A stretch of 64,000 bases of DNA from contig JAFFSR010000249.1 of assembly GCA_017163975.1 (NCBI GenBank), positions 2,838,001-2,902,000 on the forward strand. The letters are read 5' to 3'. The notes below the pieces were generated by a model. That model worked only from the letters and a program-made list of their open reading frames with translations. It was not told the DNA's origin and did no database searches. Within the stretch, counting starts at the first letter, position 1; every line of letters starts with the position of its first letter. A program made the translations under genes and the position numbers. Source of the DNA: Anastatus disparis (taxonomy: Eukaryota > Arthropoda > Insecta > Hymenoptera > Eupelmidae). This document shows, one piece after another, positions 36,293 to 47,300 of this stretch.

Positions 36293-37076
36293 GGAGTTAT
36301 AGTTATCTGTCTAGTATTTGTCTCTGTTTTTCGCGTACAGTGGACGTCATTTGCCTATGAATACATTGAATAGTAGCTTTGTGACTCTAAAGAGATGACC
36401 AAGGTCATAAAAACATAAAATGCAGCAACGATGCAAAGTAGATATGTAATAATTTCAGAATTATTTTATTTTTTTAATTGTTTTGTAACAGCATCCAAGT
36501 ATTCCTAAAGTAATCATGCACATTTTCAATGTATTTTTTCACGTAGAATCCAATGAAGCTATGTTTTTTTCTCTAAAAATGATTTGTGAGTTGCTAGAGA
36601 CCAATAACCGACAGAAAACCTATGAAAAAATGGTTTTTCGAGTTTTTCGCCATGGCGCCATGCCAGAATCGAATTTTTGGTCATCATAAACTTTATTTGT
36701 TTTTTAAAAATACAAATTTTAAGCCCAGAAAATTACTTGTAGCCCCTCCCAGAGCAAAGTTACGGAGATTTTATGATTTAAATGTTATTTTTAGGTTAGA
36801 AAAACTGCTTTCTAGGACTCGCAAAAAATCACAGTTAAAGAGAGTGCTAAGACCTAGTCATATGTTTTTCGCGGGATTAATATCATTCATCCTTCCAGAT
36901 AAAAAAAAAATTTTATTAAAAAAGTGATTTTTAGGTTATGTTGAGGTTAGGGTATGTGTTAGGAAACTATAAATATAACAAAACCTAATCTTAATTAGTA
37001 TAAAAACAAGAAAAAATATTAGTTTTAAAATATATGAGGGAGGGCATTTTACCTATCTTAACGGGGGGTACTCTTT
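33445..37076. mobile_element. Large palindromic element F3 splitting the recombinase exon
   Basis: The 3632 bp element has ends AAAGAGTACCCCCCGTTAAG and its complement. The left arm (33445-34660) and right arm (35871-37076) match almost base for base, differing by only about 10 bp in length. Each arm carries a (TA)n at the same relative place. The end block and an internal ATTCGATTCT block are shared with F1. A separate TA-flanked element (34663-35868) lies on the dyad axis. A 101-codon open frame occurs as a mirror pair in both arms (33898-33593 and 36622-36927). It has no recognised domain, and its duplication simply reflects the palindrome. Confidence 0.85.
34663..35868. mobile_element. 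pogo/Tigger-like MITE at the centre of F3
   Basis: The ends read CAGTAGACTCTGGATACAAG and its complement, flanked by TA (34661-34662, 35869-35870). CAGTARACTCT ends with TA are typical of the pogo/Tigger group. The 1206 bp body is an imperfect palindrome with (TA)n blocks at 35430-35485 and 35510-35555. There is no transposase. Confidence 0.7.
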
Positions 37077-37213
37077 TCATTCATTTCTTAATAAGTCTTT
37101 TCGACACCTGTTTTAATCTTTTGACGATTATAGAATTCTCTTAAAAAGATTCTCTCTACATCCCCAGGTCGCCTGCTATTAAAAACTTGGAGGGAAGTGA
37201 GCGTAGATTTGAT
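37077..37213 (-). pseudogene. Crypton-like gene, FNSRRPGD exon part
   Basis: The minus-strand frame reads LTSLQVFNSRRPGDVERIFL and continues to a stop (KTY stop EMNE) just before F3. The block FNxRRPGE is the conserved entry to the recombinase domain in Crypton-related animal proteins and carries the first catalytic Arg region. It continues into 33444 once F3 is removed. On the other side the coding sequence runs into the TTTATGG satellite at about 37214, and the upstream part of the domain is not visible. Confidence 0.7.
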
Positions 37214-40200
37214 AAGCATTAAATGGTTTATGGGTTCATGATTTATAATTTATTGTTTTATGGTTAATGGGTTTATGAGTTTCTGGCTTATGGGTTTATG
37301 GTTTACGGTTTTATGGGTTCATGGTTTGTGGTTTATGGGTTCACGGTTTATGGTTCATGGGTTGATCGTTTATGGTTCATGAGTTTACGGTTTATGGATT
37401 TATGGGTATATAGCTATATAGGGTTATGGTTTATGGGTTTATGGTTTATGGATTTATGGGTTTATGGGTATATAGCTATATAGGGTTATGGTTTATGGGT
37501 TTATGGTTTATGGTTAATGGGTTTATGGTTCATGGTTAATGGTTCATGATTTTATGGGTTTATAGTTTATGGTTAATAGATTTATGGTTTGTGGTTTATG
37601 GATTAATAGGTTTCTGGTTTATGGGTTTATGTTTCGTGGTTTATGGATTCATAAATTATGGGTTTCTGGTTTATGGGTTTATAGTTTATGGATTCATGGT
37701 TTATTGGTTCATGGGTTTATAGTTTATGGATTTATGGTTTATAGTTAATGGGTTTATGGTTCGTGGTTTATAGCTTATGGTTCATGGCTTTATGGTTTAT
37801 AGATTTCTGGGCTCATAAGTTTATAGCTATATGGGTTTATGGCTATATGGGTTTCTGGTTTATAGGTTTAAAGTTTATGGTTTATGGGTTTATGAATTCA
37901 TGATTTATGGTTTATGGTTTATGGATTTATGGATTGATAATTAATGGTCTATGAGTTTATGGTTAATGGGTTTATGGTTTATATGTTTATGGTTCATGGG
38001 TTTATGGTTTTATGGTTTACTGATTTATGGTTTATAAGATTATGGGTTCATGGGTTCCAGGGTTCATGGTTTATGGTGCATAGTTTAGGGGTTTATGATT
38101 TATGAATTCATAGTTAATGGGTTTATGGTTTATGAGTAATAGTTTATGGATTTGTGGTCTATGGGTTTATCGTCTATGAGTTTATGGATTTATGCGTTTA
38201 TACTTTATAAGTTTATGGTTTATAAGTTTGGTAATTGTTTATGAGATAATGGTTTATGAGTTAATTGTTTAAGGGTTCATACTTTATGGTTTATGGGTCT
38301 GTGGGTATATGGGTTTATAGTTTATGATTAATGGATTTATGGTTAACGTGTTTATGGGTTTATAGTTTATAAGTTTACGGGTTTATGGTTTATAGATTCA
38401 TTGTTTATGGGGGTATAGTTTATGGATTTATGATTTGTGGCTTTATGGTTCATAGGTTTATGGTTTGTGGTTTATGGATCTATGAGTTATAGTTTATAAT
38501 TCATGTGGTTATGGTTTATGGGTTTATATATTAAGGTTTTTGAGTTTATGGATTCATGGTTTATGGTTTATGGATTTATGGTTTATAACTTATGAGTTTA
38601 TGGTCTGTGGTTGATGGATTTATGGGTTTATGTTTAATGGTTTTTGGGTTTATGGCTTTTATGTTTATGGTTCATGGGTTTATGGTTTATCAGTTTATGG
38701 TTCATAGGATTATGGGTTAATGGGTTCCTGTGTTCATAGTTTATGGGTGTATAAATTTAAAGTTCAAGGGTTTATGTTTCATGGTTCATGGGTTTATGGT
38801 TTAGGGGTTCATCATCATGGGTTAATGGTTTTTGGGTAAATGGTGTATGAGTTTATCGTCTATGGGCTTATGGTTTAGGGGCTAATGGTTTATGAATTTA
38901 TGGTGCATGGGTTTATCATCATAGGTTAATGGTTTATGGATTAATGGCGTATGGGTTTATGGTTTATGGGTTAATGGTTTATGGGTTTATAGATTTATAG
39001 TTTATGGTTTTTAGATTCATTTTTAATAGATTTATGGGTTCACGGTTTATGATTTTATGGTTAATGGGTTCATGGTTTATGATTTTATGGTTAATGGGTT
39101 CATGGTTTATGATTTTATGGTTAATGGGTTCATGGTTTATATGTTCATAATTGACGGGTTTATAAGTTTCTGGCTTATGGGTTCATGGTTTATGGGTTTA
39201 TGGTTCATGGGTTTAAGGTTTATGGGTTTATAGCTTATGGTTTATGGCTTTATGGGTTTATGGTCGAGGAGTTTATGGGTTTATAATAAATAAGTTTATG
39301 GTTTATGGGTTTATGGTTTAGGGGTTTATGATGTATGGCTAAAAGTTTATGGATTTATAGCTTATGGTTTGTGTTGTACGGCTTTTGGATTTATGGGTTT
39401 ATGGTTTATAAGTTCATGGTTTATGGGTTAATAGTTTATGGGTTTATAGTTTATAAGTTCACGGTTTATGGGTTTATAAGTTTATGGCTTATGGGTTTAT
39501 TGTTCATGGTTCATGATTTCATGGTTCATGGTTTATGGTTTCATGGTTTATGAGTTTATGGTTTACGGCTAATGGGTTTATGGTTTGTGGTGTATGGCTT
39601 TTGGATTCATGGTTAATTTGTATATGGTTTATGATTCTTGGTTTATGGGTTTATGGTTTATAAGTTCATGGTTTATAGGTTAATGGTTTATGGGTTTATA
39701 GTCTATAAGTTCACGGTCTATGGGTTTATGGTTTATAAGTTTATGGCTTATGGGTTTACCGTTTATGGTTCATGGTTTATGGATTTATGGTTTATGAGTT
39801 TATGGTTTACGGCTTATGGTTTGTGGTGTATGGCTTTTGGATTCATGGTTAATTTGTATATGGTATATGATTCTTGGTTTATGGGTTTATAGTTTGGGGT
39901 TTATGGATTTATGGTTTATGGATTTATGGTTCATGGATTTATGGTTTATGGATTTATGGCTTATGGATTTATGGCTTATGGATTTATGGTTTATGGATTT
40001 ATGGTTTATGGATTTATGGTTTATGGTTTATGGATTTATGGTTTATGGATTTATGGTTTATAGTTAATGGGTTTATGGTTCGTGGTTTATAGCTTATGGT
40101 TCATGGCTTTATGGTTTATAGATTTCTAGGCTTATAGGTTTATAGCTATATGGGTTTATAGTTTATGGCTATATGGGTTTCTGGTTCATGGGTTTAAAGT

Positions 40201-43200
40201 TTATGGTTTATGGGTTTATGAATTCATGATTTATGGTTTATGGTTTATGGATTTATGAATTTATGGTTAATGGTCTATGAGTTTATGGTTAATGGGTTTA
40301 TGGTTTATATGTTTATGGTTCATGGGTTTATGATTTTATGGTTTACTGATTTATGGTTTATGGATTATGGGTTCATGGGTTCCAGGGTTCATGGTTTATG
40401 GTTTATGGTTTATGGATTTATGAATTTATGGTTAATGGTCTATGAGTTTATGGTTAATGGGTTTATGGTCTATATGTTTATGGTTCATGGGTTTATGATT
40501 TTATGGTTTACTGATTTATGGTTTATAGGATTATGGGTTCATGGGTTCCAGGGTTCATGGTTTATGGTTCATAGTTTAGGGGTTTATGATTTATAAATTT
40601 ATAGTTAATGAGTTTATGGTTTATGAGTAATAGTCTATGGATTTGTTGTGTATGGGTTTATCGTCTATGAGTTTATGGATTTATGCGTTTATACTTCATA
40701 AGTTTATGGTTCATAAGTTGGTAGTTTATGGGATAATGGTTTATGAGTTAATTGTTTACGGTTTCATAGTTTATGGTTTATGGGTTAATGGGTCTGTGGG
40801 TATATGAGTTTATAGTTTATAAGTTCACGGTTTATGGGTTTATAAGTTTATGGCTTATGGGTTTACTGTTCATGGTTCATGATTTAATGGTTCATGGTTC
40901 ATGGATTCATGGTTTATGTGTTTATGGTTTACGGCTAATGGGTTCATGGTTTGTGGTGTATGGCTTTTGGATTTATGGTTAATTTGTATATGGTTTATGA
41001 TTCTTGGTTTATGGGTTTATGGTTTATAAGTTCATGGTTTATAGGTTAATGGTTTATGGGTTTATAGTCTATAAGTTCACGGTCTATGGGTTTATGGTTT
41101 ATAAGTTTATGGCTTATGGGTTTACCGTTCATGGTTCATGGTTTATGGATTTATGGTTTATGAGTTTATGGTTTACAGCTTATGGTTTGTAATGTATGGT
41201 TTTTGGATTCATGGTTAATTTGTATATGGTATATGATTCTTGGTTTATGGGTTTATAGTTTGGGGTTTATGGATTTATGGTTTATGGATTTATGGTTTAT
41301 GGATTTATGGCTTATGGATTTATGGCTTATGGATTTATGGTTTATGGATTTATGGTTTATGGATTTATGGTTCATGGTTTATGGATTTATGGTTTATGGA
41401 TTTATGGTTTATAGTTAATGGGTTTATGGTTCGTGGCTTATAGCTTATGGTTCATGGCTTTATGGTTTATAGATTTCTAGGCTTATAGGTTTATAGCTAT
41501 ATGGGTTTATAGTTTATGGCTATATGGGTTTCTGGTATATGGGTTTAAAGTTTATGGTTTATGGGTTTATGAATTCATGATTTATGGTTTATGGTTTATG
41601 GATTTATGAATTTATGGTTAATGGTCTATGAGTTTATGGTTAATGGGTTTATGGTTTATATGTTTATGGTTCATGGGTTTATGATTTTATGGTTTACTGA
41701 TTTATGGTTTATAGGATTATGGGTTCATGGGTTCCAGGGTTCATGGTTTATGGTTCATAGTTTAGGGGTTTATGATTTATAAATTTATAGTTAATGAGTT
41801 CATGGTTTATGAGTAATAGTCTATTGATTTGTTGTGTATGGGTTTATCGTCTATGAGTTTATGGATTTATGCGTTTATGCTTCATAAGTTTATGGTTCAT
41901 AAGTTGGTAGTTTATGGGATAATGGTTTATGAGTTAATTGTTTACGGGTTTATAGTTTATGGTTTATGGGTTAATGGGTCTGTGGGTATATGAGTTTATA
42001 GTTTATGACTAATGGATTAATGGTTAAGGTGTTAATGGGTTTATAGTTTATAAGTTTATGGGTTCATGGTTTATAGATTTATTGTTTATGGGGGTATAGT
42101 TTATGGATTTATGGTTTGTGGCTTTATGGTTCATAGGTTTATGGTTTGTGGTTTATGGATCTATGAGTTATAGTTTATAATTCATGGGTTTATGGTTTAT
42201 GGGTTTATATGTTTATGGTTCATGGGTTTATGGTTCATGGGTTTATATGTTTATGGTTCATGGGTTTATGGTTTTATGGTTTACTGATTTATGGATTAAT
42301 GGTTTATAACTTATGAGTTCATGGTCTGCGGTTGATGGATTTATGGGTTTATGTTTAATGGTTTTTGGGTTTATGGCTTTTATGTTTATGGTTCATGAGT
42401 TTATGGCTTATCAGTTTATAGTTCATAGGATTATGGGTTCATGGGTTCCTGGGTTTATAGTTTATGGGTGTATAAATTTAAAGTTCAAGGGTTTATGTTT
42501 CAAGGTTCATGGGTTTATGGTTTAGGGGTTAATCATAATGGGTTAATGGTTTGTTGGTTAATGGTGTATGAGTTTATCGTCTATGGGCTTATGGTTTAGG
42601 GGCTAATGGTTTATGGATTTATGGTGCATGGGTTTGTCATCATGGGTTAATGGTTTATGGATTAATGGTGTATGGGTTTATGGTTTATGGGTTAATGGTT
42701 TATGGGTTTATGGATTTATAGTTTATGGTTTTTTGGTTTATATTTAATAGATTTATGGGTTCACAGTTTATAATTTTATGGTTAATCGGTTCATGGTTTA
42801 TGATTTTATAATTAATCGGTTCATGGTTTATATGTTTATAATTGACGAGTTTATAAGTTTCTGGCTTATGGGTTCATGGCTTATGGGTTTACTGTTCATG
42901 GTTCATGGTTTATGGATTTATGGTTTATGAGTTTATGGTTTACGGCTTATGGTTTGTGGTGTATAGCTTTTGGATTCATGGGTAATTTGTATATGGTTTA
43001 TGATTCTTGGTTTATGGGTTTATGGTTTGGGGTTTATGGATTTATGGTTTACGGATTTATGGCTTATGGATTTATGGTTTATGGATTTATGGTTTATGGA
43101 TTCATGGTTTATGGTTTATGGATTCATGGTTTATGGATTTATGGTTTATGGATTTATGGTTTATGGATTTATGGTTTATGGATTTATGGTTTATGGATTT

Positions 43201-45035
43201 ATGGTTTATGGATTTATGGTTTATGGATTTATCGTTTATGGATTTATGATTTATGGATTTATGGTTTATTGATTTATGGATTTATGGTTTATGGATTTAT
43301 GGTTAATGGATTTATGGTTTATGAATTTATGGTTTATGGATTTATGGTTTATGGATTTATGGTTTATGGAATTATGATTTATGGATTATAGTTTTAAGGT
43401 TCGTGGTTCATGGATTCATAATTTATAGGCTTATGGTTTTTCATTTTATGGTTTATGGGTCTATGGTTTATGAGTTTATAGTTTATGGTTCATGGGTTTA
43501 TAGCTTATGTTTAATGGCTATATGGGTTTATGGTTAAGGGGTTCATGGGTTTATAGTTTATGGTTTATGGGTTCATGGCTTATGGGTTCATGGTTTATGA
43601 ACTATGGGTGAGGAGTGTATGGGTTTATGAATCTCGGGTCAAAGTTTTATGGGTTAAGGTTTGAGGATCCGATGGGTTTGGGGTTGTTGAGTTTATCCTT
43701 AAGGATTGATGAGTTCAGGGATTCATTGTTTTTATGTTTGGGGTCAATTAGAGTTTATGAGCATAAGATTAATGAGTTCGAGGATTATAGATTAAAATTT
43801 CTGCGTGTTCATTAATAGAGATTATTAATTAAGGGTAAATGGGTTCATGGTTTATAGGATTAATGTTTCTGAGCCTTCGGATTATGGGTTCAGGGTTCAT
43901 AAGCTTGGAGTTCACGTGCTCAAAGATTATGGGTTGAGGATAGGTTCAGGGATTATGAGTTTTAGGTTCATGGATTTATAAATATTGAGTTTGTGGGTTA
44001 AGGAAATATGAGTTTAAGGTTCATGGAGCTGCGGGTACGAGGTCAATGGGTACAAAGTTCATAGGTACAAGGGATTACATGTTTTAGATCTAAGGGTTTA
44101 GGATTTATATGTTTATTATTTATAGGTTTAAAATTTATGTGTCTGATGTTAATTGGTGTTAGTTCGTGAGTTAAAGGTTTACGGGTGTGTTAGTTTAGGG
44201 ATTATGGGTCATAAGTTTGGGATATGACAATTTAGATTTTATAATTTTGAAGTTTATGGATTCAGGTTCCGTGACTCTACGTTTTATCGGTTTATGGAGT
44301 TAAGGTATACAAGTATACACAGAAAATTAAAAGACGATTTTTGACCGGGACCTGAGCAAAATCTCCTTTGTTAGCACAGAAAGGCGGCATAAGGCTTTAT
44401 TATCTTACTTACCCAAGCAATGTTTGTTTGGCAGTGAAGAAGATTTCATTTTCACACAAGAGCTTTTTTCCATATACTTCTCGTGCTTGCGAACTAGTGA
44501 TGCACAGTAGACTTTTGTATTCAAAAATACATAGCACGTTACTGCACGCAATCCCGAGAAGTACGTGGAACAAAGCCATAATATTATTACTTTTAACCCA
44601 AGCAATAACTGCTTTGGAAGCGTTATTTACATTCGAATCAACAGAAATAATCGTTTTTTTCAGTGTAGGGTTTATGGATTTAAGCATCATGGGTTTGAGG
44701 TTCATGAGTTGAATGTCTTATGGATGGGTTTAGTGAAAATGTTTGTAGAACTCATAAAATTGAAACTATTGAGTTTGGGTTTATGGGTTCAGAGTCTATA
44801 AGTTTAGGGTCTATTGGTGCATAAGATTAGGGATTATAGGTTTAAACTTTACAGACTCATGAGTCTAGAATTCATGGTGATATGGTGAATAGGTGAATGG
44901 TTTATGAGTTGCGTTATTGTGCGTTCGAGATTTATTGGGTTATCGACTTACGGTTTATAGGTCCATGTATTTAGAATTCATAGTTTCTTGGTTTATGGTT
45001 TATGATTTTGATGTCAATTAGTGTAAGTTCATGGA
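37214..45035 (+). repeat. TTTATGG degenerate satellite (~7.8 kb)
   Basis: The plus strand is built of short words of the type GGTTTATGG, GGGTTTATGG and GGATTTATGG, plus variants. It is G/T-rich on one strand throughout and becomes irregular after about 43600. Larger segments are duplicated within it. The stretch near 39638-40140 recurs at about 41004-41480 (offset about 1366), and 40240 recurs at 41591 (offset about 1351). The best-ordered part is 43020-43380. It is interrupted by element C3. Long open frames in all three plus frames are by-products of the repeat. It lies in what was intron or exon space of the Crypton-like gene. Confidence 0.92.
44318..44665. mobile_element. Element C3 inside the TTTATGG satellite
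   Basis: The 348 bp element ends CACAGAAAATTAAAAGACG and, as complement, CACTGAAAAAAACGATT. TA lies on both sides (44316-44317, 44666-44667), and repeat DNA resumes immediately with GGGTTTATGG. Its inner part (GCAATCCCGAGAAG, TGCACAGTAG) is related to 47090-47290. The end type places it with C1 and C2. Confidence 0.6.
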
Positions 45036-45160
45036 TTCGGAATTCATATATCTATTTCTTTGTTTTTATTTCTGCCTTTATCTCAATTCTTGTTTATCTA
45101 AGATTGCCTCTTTTTAATAAAAATGAAAATTAAATAAGATACAACAATATTCTTATGTAC

Positions 45161-45556
45161 CTGTGAATAAATCTTTATTGTTATTATGTTTTCCATCCTC
45201 AACATGTAAAAACTTATTCATGGGTTTTCGGCTCTTGAAATTCGCTTTTAGTGCGGATTCTTTGATCATCTCTTGAATCTCTTTTTGATCATTGTGTTCC
45301 TTGATTAAATGTCTTTTTAAATGCGTTAAATCTTTTTTGCAAAATTTGCAGAAATGTCTTCTTTTTTATGTTTTTTTTTCTTTGGAATTCTTTTTTGTAC
45401 CCTCTATTATAACGTTTTCCAAGTCTGGATTGTCTGCAGTATTTTGAGACTCATTTGACAATTCTAAAGATTTAGGTGCAGAAGATTGATGAGGCTCTTC
45501 AGATTGTTCAAGAGAATGTTGTTTGAGCGTAAAATTTGGATCATTCTTTGTGTTGT
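45161..45556 (-). pseudogene. Crypton-like gene, N-terminal zinc-finger exon
   Basis: This is a 396 bp exon between an acceptor (TATTTTAG) and a donor (TTCACAG|GTACATAAG). It encodes a Ser/Glu-rich region and then a C2H2-type finger, FCKFCKKDLTHLKRHLIKEH, a Cys-Cys-His-His pattern of the type found at the N terminus of Crypton-related animal proteins. A stop (EKKT stop KRR) lies just before the finger, so as it stands the product would be truncated. The exon is collinear with, and on the same strand as, the recombinase exons at 37.2 and 33.4 kb, which suggests one gene split by the satellite. Confidence 0.6.
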
Positions 45557-45635
45557 CTAAAATAATAGATAATCACGATATTAGACTTTAGAAAAAAAAT
45601 ATTTTTCCAAGATATTTATTTGAAATATCATGTAC

Positions 45636-45670
45636 CTATTGCAGATTGACTAGATTCTTCAAGTAAAGAG
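45636..45670 (-). pseudogene. Possible small upstream exon of the same gene
   Basis: A 35 bp segment is bounded by an AG acceptor (TTGTTAGCAG) and a GTACAT donor and would encode LLEESSQSAI-like sequence. The splice signals are reasonable, but the exon is too short to confirm. Confidence 0.25.
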
Positions 45671-46828
45671 CTGCTAACAATTTGCAGACATTACATACAT
45701 GGCTGATATGGTACAAGATTCTTAAAAGATTCTTGAATATAGCTTATATTCGTTATGTAGACGTGATTTCTTATACAATGAATATCTCCTTATGCTTTGA
45801 TTGGATGTCGTTTATTGAAGCGTTGCCAAGTACAAATAGGAGGTGTAAGTAAGTAAAGTCAGACAAGTATCCTAAACTTAATGTTGAAATTATGCTAAAT
45901 CTAGTCATTATTACTGTCGTGGAAATGTATTTATACTGCATTATTGCAGTGAAAGCTCAGTAATGACGCAGGTTTTTTATATCTAAAGGACTTTAATATT
46001 CGATATAGGAAAAAAAGTTTTGATGTTACAAATATGACCATAGCAAAATGTAAAAAGTATTGACAATTTGATGATTGCTATTGTCGTGGAAATGCAATAA
46101 ACATTATGGAAGTCTGCAAAACAATTGACTAGTGCCCTTTCGTTAGTTGTATGTTAAGAATATTGGTTTACCGATTATTTTAAAACTGCTGTAATTGTAT
46201 TAAGTGACTATCAAAATAGCGGATATTAGTAATATGAGAAAATACGATCTACTGTGATTGATGATATAATAAATACCTTATTATTCTTTTAATAGTTGTT
46301 GTTGATCAAAGCATTTAAAAGTAAATTCAGAAATTTATAATAAGCATAATCATACAAGATTGCAGAAACTAATTTTAGAATGATTCAGTCATGTAAATGT
46401 TAATTCATTCATCAAGAGGCTTTAGTATTAATTTTATCTATTTGTTTTATAGATTTTCAAGATTTTTAAGCGTTTGGTCAACATTAGTTCGTATTCAATT
46501 CACAAAGTCAAAGTATAATGTTTTAAACTATTCGAAGGCTTTTTGTGATCAAACTGTCTTTAGTGCACTGTTAGTTTTGTGGAAAATAGTAGCTGTTATA
46601 TGATTTACTAACGATCAAAAATCTATAGTCTATTTATATAAGATATTTGACTGATATTAGTGAATTGCACGTAGCAGTGTAATGTTCATGTCATTTATAT
46701 TGTTTTAACTCAATCTAAGCTACGCGTAACCTTTTTTTGATGGAGCCCGGGCTCCATAACCCATTTCGGGCTTTATAACCCCCCACGTTTCGATGCGCGG
46801 GTTTCATAAATCCCTATATTGAAATATA

Positions 46829-46900
<72 letters not shown>
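45671..46900. other. Non-coding stretch with two inverted satellite boxes and a (TA)n
   Basis: TACTGTCGTGGAAATGTA (about 45912) and TATTGTCGTGGAAATGCA (about 46079) are reverse-orientation copies of the box that defines the 27-31 kb satellite. The palindrome GGAGCCCGGGCTCC is at 46743-46756. A (TA)n of about 70 bp occupies 46826-46895. No gene is seen. Confidence 0.55.
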
Positions 46901-47300
46901 TACATGTATGTATTACTTCTGTATGAAGGCGTGCACAGACTTTTCATGGTCTTGGTTACGAAATTACGTTTATATATATAATATATATATATTTATACAT
47001 GTATGTATTACATCGTATGAATGCGTGCACAGTTTTTTCATTGTCTTGCTTACGAAATTAGTTTTGTCTACAAATGACTGCGTTCCACAAGCTTCTCCAA
47101 GTTGCGCACCAGTAATGCTCAGTATATTTCTGTATCCGAAAATCTACTGCATATACTAGGGGTTTATTTATAGATAAGCTGTATCGACCAATCAGAAAGC
47201 TTCTTTAGAGCTATAAAGTGCGTGATAAATCTTGTGAATACGGCGTGTGCAATCCCGAGAAGCATTTGGAATGAAGCTGATGTATTACTAATTGAATAGT
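46900..47300. repeat. Repeat linked to (TA)n and related to C3
   Basis: Two tandem copies of TACATGTATGTATTAC...GCGTGCACAG (46903 and 46997) follow the (TA)n. An inverse copy is at 21240-21305. From 47090 to 47290 the sequence resembles the inside of C3 (GCAATCCCGAGAAG at 47250). Confidence 0.55.

Noticed and set aside
33593..36927. Two near-identical 101-codon frames in opposite orientation
   Set aside because: They lie at mirror positions in the two arms of F3. Their similarity follows from the palindrome, and no domain or composition supports a protein.
37298..43391. Many long open frames rich in Met, Val, Tyr, Gly, Phe and Trp
   Set aside because: They appear in all three plus frames of the TTTATGG repeat and merely translate it. 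A 7-base unit without stops on the plus strand produces them automatically.
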